NCBI GenBank assembly: GCA_015680865.1
Contig: JADAKE010000005.1
Coordinates: 60,657-124,656, forward strand
Source of the DNA: Enterococcus lacertideformus
GTDB taxonomy: Bacteria; Bacillota; Bacilli; Lactobacillales; Enterococcaceae
Length of the DNA stretch: 64,000 nucleotides
Direction of reading: 5' to 3'
Shown: positions 8,586 through 18,274 of the stretch, one piece after another
Layout of the letters: each line of letters starts with the position of its first letter
How positions within the stretch are numbered: position 1 is the stretch's first letter
Notes under the pieces: generated by a model
The model's input: the letters and a program-made list of their open reading frames with translations, nothing else
What the model was told of the DNA's origin: nothing
Database searches by the model: none
Position numbers and translations under genes: made by a program

Positions 8586-9428
8586 TTATTTTAATTGATC
8601 CATTTGCACCATATCCATGTCTGTATAGGTGATATTTTCTCCGCACATTGCCCAGATAAATGAGTAATTGCTTGTACCTACACCTGAATGGATCGACCAG
8701 CTTGGCGAAATGATGGCTTGTTCATTATCTACGACTAAATGTTTTGTTTCATCTGGTTTGCCCATCATATGGAACACACGTGTATCTTCATTCGCATAGT
8801 CAAAATAGACATAAGCTTCCATACGACGTTCATGTGTATGACAAGGCATCGTATTCCAAGCACTTCCTGGTTCTAAAATCGTATAACCCATTTGTAATTG
8901 ACAGCTTTCGCATACATTTTGATGTATGTATTGATAGATTTTACGTTCATTCAATGTCAGGCCTTCACCAGTTTCCATTGGTTTTACTTGGTCGATACTG
9001 ATTTTTACATTTGGATATTTATGATGAGCTGGAACAGAACTAATATAGAATTTAGCTGGGTTTTCAGCATCTTTAGAAGAAAATACGACATGCCGTGTTT
9101 CTTTTCCGATATAATAGCCGTCTTGTTTTCTCATTTCTTATTTTTGCCCATCGATCTCGACGAATCCTGGTCCACCGATATTGATCACACCTAGTTCACG
9201 GCGTTCTAAGAAGTAATCTACACCTAGTTCTTTATCTAATGTGATTTCTAATTCTTTTTCAGTAGGTGTCACTCCACCAAAGATCATTCGATCGTTGTGC
9301 GTATAAGTCAAACTGATTTTTCCTGGTTCAAATACCTTTTCTACTAAAAATTCTTTTCTCAATTGTTCCGTTGAATAATGACGGATATCTTCTGGGCTAT
9401 GTGTATAACGTGTTTCCATTTCTGGCAT
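8586..9428 (-). pseudogene. kduI: 5-dehydro-4-deoxy-D-glucuronate isomerase, interrupted by an in-frame TAA
   Basis: The frame from ATG 9428 encodes the KduI N-terminus (LRKEFLVEKVF, YFLERRELGVINIGGPGFVEI) and stops at TAA 9140-9138 after about 96 residues. The same frame continues without a shift as GYYIGKETRHVVF and ends near the family's normal length. It includes NTMPCHTHERRMEAY with the metal-binding His/Glu residues, and SPSWSIHSGVG. Compared with E. coli KduI (DGQCYEIG, from memory) the stop replaces a tyrosine codon, so one substitution TAT/TAC to TAA explains it. KduI isomerises 5-keto-4-deoxyuronate. The first fragment lacks the metal site. The second has an internal ATG at 9134 but would lack the first cupin strands. 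Confidence 0.9.
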
Positions 9429-9443
9429 TTTCTTCTACTCCTT

Positions 9444-10451
9444 CTATCGAATGATTTTTCCAGAGCCGCATGCTAAAAATTGTGCGACTTCTTCTTGACT
9501 GAATTGGTTGCAGTCCCCATAGATCGTATGCTTCAAGGCAGAAGTTGCCGTAGCAAAATCAATGATTTCTTGCGGGGACATATTGGATAAAATCCCATGG
9601 AGCACGCCACCTGCAAAAGCATCTCCGCCACCTACTCGATCCACGATTGGGGTGATTCTATGGACTTGGGATTCCACATATTCATGGTCCATCCACAATG
9701 TTCCCTTCAATTCATTTTCACTTGCTGAATGGACTGTGCGCTTGGTCGAATAAAATACTTGGATATTCGGGAACTTTTCCTGCATTTTTTGATAATAATA
9801 AATCAGAGGTTGTTCTTCTGCTTCTGGCGCTTTCTCGATACCTAACAAATAAAGAGCATCCATTTTTCCAGCTGAGCAGATATCTACTAATGGTAAAAGC
9901 TGATGGATCACTTCACTGGCTTCTTGCTGCGTCCATAATTTCTCACGATAGTTGATATCGAAGCTGATCAGGCAACCAGCTTTTTTTGCAGCTTCTATCA
10001 TCTGTTGCGTCATTTTCTGCCACTTCTTAGACAAAGCTGGGGTGATTCCTGAAACATGAAATATATCTGTTCCTTGGAGTAACTCATCTAGCGACCATTC
10101 CAAATGATCCATTTCAGCAAAACTTGATCCGGCACGATCATAGATCACTGAAGCGGCACATTCGCCAATACCTGTTTCCATATAATAAGTACCTAGTCTT
10201 GGTCCGCCAGATAATACCTGTTTCGTATCTACTCCATAACATTGCAAGTGCTTTTTCACTGCTTTTCCCAATGCGTTATCAGGTACTTTGGTAGCAAAAA
10301 CCGCTTCATGTCCGTAATTAGCTAAAGAAATCGCTACGTTTGCTTCCCCTCCACCGTAATGGGCAACGAAACTTTTACTTGAATCAATACGGGTTCCCTG
10401 TTCTGTGGACAATCGCAACATGATTTCTCCAAGTGTCACTACTTTTCCCAT
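9444..10451 (-). CDS. kdgK: 2-keto-3-deoxygluconate kinase (PfkB family)
   Basis: This ~335-residue ribokinase-fold sugar kinase begins MGKVVTLGEIMLRLSTEQG. It has the N-terminal PfkB glycine motif HYGGGEANVAISLANYG and the C-terminal signature DRVGGGDAFAGG with the catalytic aspartate. It phosphorylates KDG to KDPG. The ATG at 10451 has an AGAGG nine bases upstream; an in-frame TTG two codons earlier touches that site and was not chosen. It lies seven bases after kdgA and 15 before kduI, in one operon for uronate catabolism. Confidence 0.92.
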   Translation of the reverse strand: MGKVVTLGEIMLRLSTEQGTRIDSSKSFVAHYGGGEANVAISLANYGHEAVFATKVPDNALGKAVKKHLQCYGVDTKQVLSGGPRLGTYYMETGIGECAASVIYDRAGSSFAEMDHLEWSLDELLQGTDIFHVSGITPALSKKWQKMTQQMIEAAKKAGCLISFDINYREKLWTQQEASEVIHQLLPLVDICSAGKMDALYLLGIEKAPEAEEQPLIYYYQKMQEKFPNIQVFYSTKRTVHSASENELKGTLWMDHEYVESQVHRITPIVDRVGGGDAFAGGVLHGILSNMSPQEIIDFATATSALKHTIYGDCNQFSQEEVAQFLACGSGKIIR

Positions 10452-10457
10452 AAGCAA

Positions 10458-11102
10458 CTACCTCTTGATTTCTTTCATTTTTGCTGCATACTTTTGCGCC
10501 ACTTCCGTTACTTTGTCGAAATCTCCTGTAGCTGCAGGTGCTAAAAGGTTTCCACCTACTCCGACTGTTACGACACCAGCATCGAACCATTCTTTCATAT
10601 TGTCCAGACTCACACCGCCAGTCGGCATAATATTGACTTGAGGCATCGGTGCCTTGAAAGCAGAAATGATACTTGGTCCATAAGCGCTTCCAGGAAATAG
10701 TTTGACGATATCTACACCACTTTTCAGCGCTGTTTTGATCTCGGTAATAGTCATACACCCTGGTAAATAAGGGATTTGATACAGATTGCACATCTCTGCC
10801 GTTTCTTGATCAAAGGCAGGGCTAACAACATACTCCGCACCAGCTAAGATAGCCGATCGGGCTGTAACAGCGTCTAATACTGTGCCTGCACCGATCACTA
10901 TTTCTGGCTGATCTTTGTAGAATGACAAAAGTTCTTTGATTACCTGATCTGCTTGAGGGACTGTAAAAGTCAACTCAACACCAGTTAAGCCACCTTTGAT
11001 GATTGCGTGGCAAGCATTCAAAGCTTCTTCTTTGCTTTTTCCGCGTACCACCGCAATCACTCCAGCGTTTTTCAATCGAGATAAAATATCAATTTTTTTC
11101 AT
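10458..11102 (-). CDS. kdgA: 2-dehydro-3-deoxyphosphogluconate aldolase
   Basis: About 214 residues of the class I KDPG/KHG aldolase TIM barrel. Visible features are AGVIAVVRGK, GGLTGVELTFTVP, the conserved EIVIGAGTVLD, FVSPAF-like VVSPAFDQE, the Schiff-base lysine in VKLFPGS and MPTGGVSLDN. It cleaves KDPG into pyruvate and glyceraldehyde-3-phosphate. The ATG at 11102 with upstream GGTGG is preferred; an ATG four codons earlier abuts its own purine stretch. It is first in the operon and sits behind a promoter with a cre-like sequence. Confidence 0.93.
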   Translation of the reverse strand: MKKIDILSRLKNAGVIAVVRGKSKEEALNACHAIIKGGLTGVELTFTVPQADQVIKELLSFYKDQPEIVIGAGTVLDAVTARSAILAGAEYVVSPAFDQETAEMCNLYQIPYLPGCMTITEIKTALKSGVDIVKLFPGSAYGPSIISAFKAPMPQVNIMPTGGVSLDNMKEWFDAGVVTVGVGGNLLAPAATGDFDKVTEVAQKYAAKMKEIKR

Positions 11103-11160
11103 CTTTCCCACCATTTCCTATTTAGAAATTTTGTTTTATAATTTGGAAAACTATACCCAC

Positions 11161-11197
11161 ATTATACGGTAGAAAAGAAAAATCGCAAACGCTTTTT
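11161..11197 (-). promoter_or_regulatory. kdgA operon promoter region with cre-like site
   Basis: Reverse strand TATAAT at 11166-11161 is a consensus -10 box. About 17 bases upstream, covering the -35 position, is AAAAAGCGTTTGCG (11197-11184), which matches 11 of 14 positions of the CcpA cre consensus TGWAANCGNTNWCA-type sites. Carbon catabolite repression of the uronate operon is inferred. Confidence 0.5.
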
Positions 11198-11200
11198 TAA

Positions 11201-11959
11201 TTATTTCTGAATTCTTTGCTCAATTTCGCTTTTTGTTTGCTTGAGGGCACTGATTATTTGTTCTTTTGTCTCATCTGTTAAGCGATATTTCGGCATACTT
11301 ACACTAAATGCCCCAATGATTTGTTCGTTTTTCATGATTGAGGCCCCTATACAAAAAATGTCACGTTCAATTTCTTCATCGGCAAATGCGACGTGAGTTT
11401 CTTTTACCGTTTGGATTTCCTTTTTCAAACGCAAGGCATTGGTGATCGTATACTCAGTGTAAGGGATCAACGGATGTTTTTTAAGATAATCAGTGTATTG
11501 CTCTTCACTGAATTCTGCTAATACAGCTTTACCCATCGCAGAATTGTATAATGGTCGGGTGATTCCGATTTTTGAAGACATGCGGATCGTTTGATATTTT
11601 GGATCTAGTTTGTTCACGTACAAGATCTCATTGTTATCCAATACCCCTAAGTGGATAGTCTCATCGATCTTTTGCTGCAACTGTTCTAAAAACGGTAAAG
11701 TCAGCTCTACCAAATCGATTTGTTCAATATTTTTATTTGCGTAGCGAATAAGCTTTGCACCTAAACGATAGTTTTTCACTGAATTTTTATTTACGTAACC
11801 GATCATCAGCAAAGTATCTAGTATTTTCAAGACTGTAGAAGAAGTCATTCCCACACCCTTTGCGATCGTCTGCAAAGAAACGTCTTGGTTTTCTGCTAAA
11901 TAGTCTAGTATTTTAGCGGCTTTGATCAATACAGTTCCATAAGGCTTTTTATTTTCCAT
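11201..11959 (-). CDS. kdgR: IclR-family transcriptional regulator (KdgR-like)
   Basis: A 252-residue IclR protein. An N-terminal winged helix (residues ~8-70: KAAKILDYLAENQDVSLQTI, GMTSSTVLKILDTL) is followed by the IclR effector domain, with MGKAVLAEFS, ERDIFCIGASI and GAFSVSMPKYR. IclR proteins in uronate clusters bind KDG or KDPG and repress the pathway. Here the gene lies directly before kdgAK-kduID and after fucO, so control of the neighbouring operon is the natural inference. A 15-bp palindrome overlaps its own promoter, suggesting autoregulation. Confidence 0.88.
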   Translation of the reverse strand: MENKKPYGTVLIKAAKILDYLAENQDVSLQTIAKGVGMTSSTVLKILDTLLMIGYVNKNSVKNYRLGAKLIRYANKNIEQIDLVELTLPFLEQLQQKIDETIHLGVLDNNEILYVNKLDPKYQTIRMSSKIGITRPLYNSAMGKAVLAEFSEEQYTDYLKKHPLIPYTEYTITNALRLKKEIQTVKETHVAFADEEIERDIFCIGASIMKNEQIIGAFSVSMPKYRLTDETKEQIISALKQTKSEIEQRIQK

Positions 11960-11973
11960 ATAATATTCTCCTA

Positions 11974-11995
11974 TTTCTTTATAAGAAAAATTATA
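11974..11995 (-). promoter_or_regulatory. Candidate kdgR promoter and palindromic operator
   Basis: A TATAAT -10 box (11995-11990, reverse strand) is followed immediately by the perfect inverted repeat TTTCTT-TAT-AAGAAA at 11974-11988. The position just downstream of the -10 is typical of autoregulation. Binding by KdgR is inferred. Confidence 0.4.
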
Positions 11996-12085
11996 ACGGA
12001 ATTACCATCAATTTAAAAGCGATCCCCAGATATAAACTGCTATTTCTCTTTACAGGTAATTTAATGTTGAAGATCCGCTTCGTTT

Positions 12086-13237
12086 TTACATCAAACTTTT
12101 ATATAATGCAATGATTTCTTCTACTGTAGTTTCTCTTGGATTTCCTGGTGTGCATACATCTCGCAAAGCATCTTCTGCAATTGCTGGGATATCTGCTTCT
12201 TTTACACCTAACTCAGAAATGGTTTCTGGGATTCCAACAGCTTTGCTTAGCCGATCGATCTCTCCACAAGCCGCTTCTCTTACATCTTCTAAAGACATTT
12301 CAGCTGCTCCTTTAATCCCTAGCACAAGAGCGATCTCACGGTACTTTTCTCCAGTATATTCTTTGTTATATTTCATGACAGTTGGCAAAAGTGCTGCACA
12401 CGCTACGCCATGAGGAATGTTGTACCATGCACTTAACGGGTGAGCCATCCCGTGTACCAGTCCTAAACCGACATTTGAGAAGCCCATTCCCGCAATATAC
12501 TGTCCTAATGCCATTTTTTCTCGCCCATTTTGATCGCCATCTACAGAAGCTTCCAAAGAATGACCGATGATTTCGATTGCTTTTAAATGCAGCATGTCAG
12601 TCATTTCCCAAGCGCCTTTTGTGATCAACCCTTCGATAGCATGCGTCATAGCATCCATACCTGTTGACGCAGCCAATTTTTTCGGCATTCCCATCATCAT
12701 ATCGCTGTCGATAAACGCGACGATTGGGATATCATGAGGATCGACACAAACAAATTTTCGGTGATTTGCTTCATCTGTGATGACGTAGTTGATCGTTACT
12801 TCTGCTGCTGTTCCAGAAGTCGTTGGTATAGCTAATATAGGTAAACATGGATTTTTCGTATCAGCAACACCTTCTAAACTAATGACGTCTGAAAACTCTG
12901 GATTCGTCAAAATAATCCCAATGGCTTTTGCCGTATCGATTGGCGAACCTCCACCGATTGCGATCAAACAGTCTGCCTCTGCCTCTTTAACAAAAGCCAC
13001 TCCGTCTTTTACGTTTTGGATCGTTGGATTAGGTACAATCCCGTCGTATAAAGCATAATCGATTGCTGCATTATCCAGAAGTTCTGTTACTTTTATTGCT
13101 ATACCGTGCTCGATCAATCCTTTGTCAGTAATGACAGCTGCTTTTCTGAATCCTCGCTGCTGGAATTCAGGGACGATAGACTCAATCGCTCCTTTTCCAA
13201 AATACGATGTTTCATTTAAAATCATTCGATTACTCAT
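12086..13237 (-). CDS. fucO: Lactaldehyde reductase / iron-containing alcohol dehydrogenase
   Basis: The 383-residue group III alcohol dehydrogenase has the NAD motif AIGGGSPIDTAKAIG (~residue 94-108), TTSGTAAEVT, and the iron-binding cluster DAMTHAIEG, HGMAHPLSAWYNIPHG. FucO reduces L-lactaldehyde, the product of rhamnulose-1-phosphate aldolase, to 1,2-propanediol under anaerobic conditions, regenerating NAD+. It ends the rhaB-rhaA-rhaD-rhaM-fucO transcription unit, 74 bases after the rhaM remnant. Genomic context decides FucO over other Fe-ADH subfamilies. The gene appears intact, unlike most of the rhamnose genes before it. Confidence 0.88.
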   Translation of the reverse strand: MSNRMILNETSYFGKGAIESIVPEFQQRGFRKAAVITDKGLIEHGIAIKVTELLDNAAIDYALYDGIVPNPTIQNVKDGVAFVKEAEADCLIAIGGGSPIDTAKAIGIILTNPEFSDVISLEGVADTKNPCLPILAIPTTSGTAAEVTINYVITDEANHRKFVCVDPHDIPIVAFIDSDMMMGMPKKLAASTGMDAMTHAIEGLITKGAWEMTDMLHLKAIEIIGHSLEASVDGDQNGREKMALGQYIAGMGFSNVGLGLVHGMAHPLSAWYNIPHGVACAALLPTVMKYNKEYTGEKYREIALVLGIKGAAEMSLEDVREAACGEIDRLSKAVGIPETISELGVKEADIPAIAEDALRDVCTPGNPRETTVEEIIALYKSLM

Positions 13238-13311
13238 TTTCTATCCCACCTAGTTTATATTATTTTTCACAATAAAAATGAAAGAACTTCAAGCAACCGG
13301 TTGTCCAGTTG

Positions 13312-13560
13312 CTACAGTTCAAAGACTGGCATCAATTCCCAACTGACTGGAGAGGCATCTGGATTTGTCTCCATGATATCTTCCATGTATTTCCACCATT
13401 TTTGATTGATAGATGTATTTGCCATTTTTCCCCATAACTCTTCATCTTCTATCACTAGGTAACCAAATAACAAACTTGTACTCGGATCAAGATAAATCGA
13501 ATAGTCGATGACCCCATGTTCACGAAGTGCTGTGCGCATCTCTGACCAAAGTTCATCATG
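13312..13560 (-). pseudogene. rhaM: L-rhamnose mutarotase remnant, 5' end missing
   Basis: The frame gives HDELWSEMRTALREHGVIDY, then SIYLDPSTSLLFGYL, QKWWKYMEDIMETNPDASPV and ends in PVFEL. This matches residues ~23-104 of RhaM, which interconverts the alpha and beta anomers of L-rhamnose. Directly before HDELW is a TGA (13563-13561), and no frame upstream encodes the first ~20 residues (the usual M-K-A-F-x-M-x-V start). Only 24 bases separate that TGA from the rhaD stop. The 5' coding part and ribosome binding site therefore appear deleted. The active-site histidine region is at the damaged end. An internal ATG at 13539 would give a 75-residue product. Confidence 0.8.
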
Positions 13561-13584
13561 TCAGACACCTGCTGTCGTATGAAC

Positions 13585-14406
13585 TTACTCCAAATAACCT
13601 ACTTTTGGAGTGACACCAAACGCATCTGCTAAATGCCACAGGTTTTCGTCCGTGATTGTTTGCAAGATTGGTCCTTGCGCTTTAACGTACGTATAGACTT
13701 CTGCTGCCTTTTCTGCTGTCTCGATCAAACCAAAGACTTCATCCATGTCTTTTCCTGAACCATAGATCCCATGTTGTGGCCATAAAACCAATCGAGTTTC
13801 TTTCATTTTTTCAGCTGTTGCTTCCCCAATCTCATTTGTTCCTGGAACCATCCATGGAATGATGGAAATCCCTTCTGGAAAAACAACTAAGCATTCCGTA
13901 CACATTTGCCATAGCGTACGACTAAAAGCACGTTCGTCTAATTCATGCGTAAAACTCATCGCTAATAGATGACTAGCATGGCAATGCATAACGATCCGAT
14001 TATCCTGGTCTACTTCTAAACGGGCGATATGACTCATAAAATGACTTGGCAACTCACTTGTAGGAAGGCATTCGTTTTCCAGCCCCCACAAAAGTTCCAG
14101 TGTTTGGCCATCTTCAGCAACTCGAACGATTCCAAGATTCTCGGCAGGTTCGCTTGCTACATTTTTAAAATATCTTCCTGAACCAGTTACAATAAAATAG
14201 CATCCCGCTAAACGGCTGGCATCAAAAATCATCGAGATACTACGGATCACTTTTTTAGGATTTAAGAACGGTGTAATTTATTCTTCTTTTAGTAAATAAG
14301 AAATATTCCCGCCATTTCTTTCATCCCATCCCAAACGATAAAGATTCGCCGTCGTTTCGATCATTTCTTTCACATAAGGCGCTTGTAAAATATCTATTTT
14401 TTTCAA
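13585..14406 (-). pseudogene. rhaD: Rhamnulose-1-phosphate aldolase, interrupted by in-frame TAA at codon 43
   Basis: A TTG start at 14406 with AGGAGTG upstream opens a frame reading through [18 protein letters not shown]. It then meets TAA (14280-14278), and continues in the same frame as ITPFLNPKKV, FIVTGSGRYFKNV, CHASHLLAM, TECLVVFPEG and WPQHGIYGSG. Total length would be 273 codons, matching E. coli RhaD (274). The zinc-binding HCHA and H-G residues of this class II aldolase are in the second part. The enzyme splits rhamnulose-1-phosphate to DHAP and L-lactaldehyde. The first part, with the conserved WDERNGGN, is separated from the catalytic part, so the gene is probably non-functional. 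Confidence 0.9.
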
Positions 14407-14419
14407 TATAGCCACACTC

Positions 14420-15676
14420 CTATTTTCTTAATTCCAAAACATCTTTTTGATATTCTTGGACTTCTTCAAGCCAATCCAAACCAACTGGAACTTGATTTGT
14501 GTAACAGAAATAATTCCATACATCGGCATACGGGAAATCTTTCAATTCTTCCGTATAAGCCATTCTTGAAGTAAAGTCAAAAGCCAGCTCCATTTCTTTC
14601 AATCGCTCAACTGGTTCTAGCATAGCTTTCAGCAGTGCTTTTTGTGTATTTCTCGTGCCGATGACCCAAGCAGCAATACGGTTGATCGTTGCATCAAAGA
14701 AATCCAGACCGATATTTGTTTTTTCCAATAATTCGTTACGGACTAATTCTTTAGCGATGTCCTGCAATTCATCATCCATCAAAACCACATGGTCTGAATC
14801 CCAACGCACTGGACGGGAAACATGCAACATGATTCCTTTGCTGAATAAAGCTAATGAAGATAATTTATTGGAAATCACTTCTGTTGGATGGAAATGTCCG
14901 GCATCTAGACAAACAAGTTTGTCACGAGTCAACCCATAACCCATATAAAATTCATGGGAACCGACTGTATAAGCTTCAACGCCTAAACCAAATAGTTTGC
15001 TTTCTACTGCATCTTGTACATACCGTTCATCTAACTCTTCTGTAAAAATTTCATCGAATGATTCCATTAAACGTTTCCGTGGGGTAAAACGATCAATCGG
15101 ATTATCTTTCATCCCATCAGGTACCCAAAAGTTATTGATACTTGTTTGTCCAGTTTCTTTCCCAAAGTATTCCGCGATTTTGCGGCTTCTTTTCCCGTGT
15201 TCGATCCAGTATTCACGAACTTCTTTGTTTGGATGAGCCAATGTAAAGCCGTCTTTCATCATTGGATGTGAAAAGAAAGTCGGATTGAAATCAAGACCGA
15301 TTTCTTCTTTCTTTGCCCACGCTACCCATTTTTCAAAATGCTTCGGCTCAATTTCATTTAGATCAATAGACTCTTCTGTGTCCAAATAGATAGCATGGAG
15401 ATTCAATTTGTGTTTGCCCGGTATCAACGAATAAGCCTTCTCCAAATCTTGTCTAAGCTCTTCAGGTGTCCGGGCAGCTCCTAGAAAATTCCCTGTCGCC
15501 ATGATTCCACCGGTCAATTCGCCATCCGGTGTCAAGAAACCTTTGACATCATCTCCTTGCCAGCAATGCATAGAAATTTTGATGTCCTGTATCTTTTCTA
15601 GTACAGCATCTATATCTAAACCGATAGTTGCATATTTTTCTTTTGCTTGTTCGTAATTTTTTTCAATCGTGTTCAT
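14420..15676 (-). CDS. rhaA: L-rhamnose isomerase
   Basis: The 418-residue TIM-barrel isomerase begins [20 protein letters not shown] and has [39 protein letters not shown] (metal-binding Asp/His) and [14 protein letters not shown]. It converts L-rhamnose to L-rhamnulose using Mn2+. The ATG overlaps the rhaB stop in ATGA form, and rhaD starts 13 bases after its stop, so it is the middle of the rha operon. Unlike its neighbours it appears intact. Confidence 0.95.
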   Translation of the reverse strand: MNTIEKNYEQAKEKYATIGLDIDAVLEKIQDIKISMHCWQGDDVKGFLTPDGELTGGIMATGNFLGAARTPEELRQDLEKAYSLIPGKHKLNLHAIYLDTEESIDLNEIEPKHFEKWVAWAKKEEIGLDFNPTFFSHPMMKDGFTLAHPNKEVREYWIEHGKRSRKIAEYFGKETGQTSINNFWVPDGMKDNPIDRFTPRKRLMESFDEIFTEELDERYVQDAVESKLFGLGVEAYTVGSHEFYMGYGLTRDKLVCLDAGHFHPTEVISNKLSSLALFSKGIMLHVSRPVRWDSDHVVLMDDELQDIAKELVRNELLEKTNIGLDFFDATINRIAAWVIGTRNTQKALLKAMLEPVERLKEMELAFDFTSRMAYTEELKDFPYADVWNYFCYTNQVPVGLDWLEEVQEYQKDVLELRK

Positions 15677-17131
15677 ACGATTACTCCTTTGATTTTATTC
15701 ACGTACCATTCCATCGTGTTTTGCTTATTTTCATCTGGGTAAAAAGTTTCACATGGAAACGACTGTTTAATTACATTTCTTGCTTGTTCTATATTCGAAA
15801 ACTGACCTGTACTGAGCATTTGCATGACAACATTTCCGATTGCTGTGGCTTCATTAGGACCTGCTTCTACAATGATTCCAGCATAATCTGCTGTTAATTG
15901 ATTCAGTAGACGGTTATTCGATCCCCCCTACGATGTGCAGTTTTTCCAATTTCGTTCCAGTCAAGTGTTCTACTTTGACCAGTTCTTGTGCGTAACAAAG
16001 AGCAAGATTATCATACACACAACGAGCGATAGCCCCCGGTGAGACTGGGACTGGTTGCTCTGTTTCAAAACAGTATTGCTGAATCTCTTCTATAATATTC
16101 TTGGGATTCAAAAATCGAGGGTCATTGATTTCCATCACTTGTTGCAGCGGTTTTTCTTTTACAGCAAGCTCTGCCAATTCCGCATAACTGTACTAGTACT
16201 CTTGCATTCGAGCAACTTCCTGGATCAACCACATTCCCATGATGTTTTTCAAAAAACGAACCGTCTTATGGGCGCCCCATTCATTCGTATAATTCTCAGA
16301 AAAAGCATCGCGAGAAACATTGGCGCTCTTTGTTTCGATCCCTAAAAGTGACCATGTCCCACTGCTGATATAACCCCAACGTTCTCCTTGCCCTGGCGTT
16401 CCCAATACAGCTGAAGCTGTATCGTGACTCGCTACCGTGATAAAGGTCACATCTGGCAAATCATATTTTGAGAATTTTTCTTTTTGCAACTCTCCTAATA
16501 TCGTTCCCGGCTCTGTCAATGGAGGAAATAATTCCTTCGAGATACTGATTTTTTCAAGAAGTTCTATTTCCCATTCTTTTGTCCCTGCATTCAGCAATTG
16601 CATAGTAGATGCATTAGTTTTCTCCGTCACCATGTTACCAGTAAAGACATACCCTAAATAATCAGCCATCAATAACAATTTATGTGCTTTTGTCAAATTT
16701 TCTTTTTCTTCAACCAACAATTGGAACAAGGTATTGAAAGGCTGGATTTGAATCCCTGTCTGCTCATATAACTTATCTAGAGAATAGATTTCAGAAAACT
16801 GTTCTACTACTCCATTGGTACGCTTATCCCGATAAGCAATAGGATCATTTATCCGATACCCTTGTTCATCAATCAGACAGTAATCGACTGCCCATGTATC
16901 GATCCCCGCAAAAAGGCGATCAATCCCTTTCTTCTTTAATTTTTCAAATCCAATCAAAATCTCTTTGATAAGATAATCAATCTTCCAGCGATCATGACCA
17001 TCTTTATTCCGAAAGCCGTTCTTGAACCGGTGCACTTCTTCCAAGATCAAAGAGCCTTTTGCATATCTCGTACTTTTCATTAGTCGTCCACTTGACGCAC
17101 CGATATCGATGGCAATAAATATTGGATTCAT
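15673..17131 (-). pseudogene. rhaB: Rhamnulokinase with a nonsense codon and a frameshift
   Basis: FGGY-family kinase. The first 312 residues (IAIDIGASSGRL, FAGIDTWAVDY, ASHDTASAVLG, YISSGTWSLLGIE) end at TAG 16195-16193. The same frame continues (AELAVKEKP ... IARCVYDNLALCYAQEL ... LHIVGG) to a run of six G (reverse strand, 15928-15923). There the frame is lost, and NNRLLNQLTADYAG resumes one frame away and reaches a TGA overlapping the rhaA start. Restored length is about 485 residues, the family norm. The usual sequence is HIVGGGxxN, so two G are missing or one is extra. The product would phosphorylate L-rhamnulose. Two independent lesions argue that this is a genuine pseudogene. Confidence 0.9.
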
Positions 17132-17160
17132 TTCTCCACCTATTTTACTTTATTGTTAAT

Positions 17161-17184
17161 TAGCGCTTTATCAATAAAGCGCTA
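17161..17184 (-). promoter_or_regulatory. Large palindromic operator in the rhaB leader
   Basis: Perfect 11-base arms TAGCGCTTTAT and ATAAAGCGCTA are separated by two bases. It lies between the rhaB start and a TATGAT -10-like box (17208-17203, reverse strand), so it would fall in the transcript leader. One side, ATAAAGCGCTATCA, also resembles a CcpA cre site (11 of 14). It could bind CcpA or a dedicated regulator, or form a leader hairpin. Confidence 0.55.
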
Positions 17185-17283
17185 TCATCCGTTGACAATG
17201 CTATCATAATACAGAATCTTATATTTTGCTTCACACTATTTTGGTATATAATTGCATTATCTTGACAAGTTGGGAGTGTTTAC

Positions 17284-18154
17284 ATGAATTACTGGGAAAA
17301 AGCTAACCACTCATGGTAGGAAGACTCAAAAAGAGTGATTTTGACGCCTACACAAAGAAGCAAAAATTTATTTTTTTATATTCAAGAAATCGGTTACTTC
17401 AAAGCACCGGTCCCTTACTATACTGAACGAGCACATTTACCTTCTTACTTGATAAAATTTACTTTGTCTGGCGAAGGTTCGCTTACATATCAAGATAATC
17501 AGCAACAGCTAAAAGCTGGAGACTTATTTTTTATTGACTGCCAAGAATATCAGCATTATCAAACGATCAGCGAAGAACCATGGGAAATGGATTGGATCCA
17601 TGTGAATTGGTCAGAACGTCCAATCATTTTATCAGGAGTTCACCAAAGACGGTCATAACATCTTCCATTCAACAGGGAAGCCATCAGAAAACAAGATCCA
17701 CCATCTGCTCACAGAATTGATACACATACAACACGACACGAATGCCCGTACTGATTTCCAGTCCTCTATAACTATCCACGAGTTGCTGAATGAACTGATT
17801 TTGCAAAAGTATCAGCTAGATTTCGAAGAAGAGGATATTACCGGCTACGTTTACAAGCTGAAGCAATACTTAGACGAACATTTCAAAGAAACGATTACAC
17901 TTGATCAATTAGAAAAACAATTCTTACTTAATAAATATCAGCTGAGCAAAGATTTTTCCAAATTTATCGGTTCTCCGCCAATCGATTATTTGATCGGCAA
18001 AAAACTCTCTTACGCTAAAGACCTTCTTCGGTATACAGAATTTACGGTTCGAATGATTTCCGAAGAAATAGGGATCGAGAATTTTGCTTACTTTAGTCGC
18101 TTGTTCAAAGCAAAAACAGGACTATCACCGAGAGACTTTCGTAAATTCAGCTGA
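17284..18154 (+). pseudogene. AraC-family regulator (rhamnose-linked), nonsense plus frameshift
   Basis: ATG 17284, preceded by GGGAGTG, reads MNYWEKANHSW and meets TAG at 17317-17319. The frame continues with the cupin-like sensor domain (RSKNLFFYIQEIGYFKAP, GEGSLTYQDN, KAGDLFFID). Between about 17605 and 17640 the reading frame shifts by +1. The second frame then continues SFYQEFTKDGHN and into two AraC helix-turn-helix units (LDQLEKQFLLNKYQLSKDF, MISEEIGIENFAYFSRLFKA). It is divergent from rhaB, the usual place of a rhamnose-responsive activator. Two lesions separate start, sensor and DNA-binding parts, so activation of the rha operon is probably lost. An upstream TATAAT (17247-17252) marks its likely promoter. 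Confidence 0.88.
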
Positions 18155-18205
18155 TTCATATAATATGTATGTCATTTTTTCAAAATATTTTAAAATATAT
18201 AGATG

Positions 18206-18263
18206 AAAATAACCGCTGTTTCTGCTTCTATGTAAACAACAGCAGCTTCTTCGGTTATTTTTT
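18206..18263 (+). terminator. Terminator between the two AraC-type genes
   Basis: AAAATAACCG pairs with CGGTTATTTT around a long loop containing a smaller CTG/CAG helix, and T residues follow. Its position between convergent genes and the A/T tracts on both sides suggest it works in both directions. Confidence 0.7.
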
Positions 18264-18274
18264 AGTGATCATTC

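Noticed and set aside
13238..13311. Terminator between rhaM and fucO
   Set aside because: A six-base AGCAAC/GTTGCT hairpin is present but no T tract follows, so termination is not supported.
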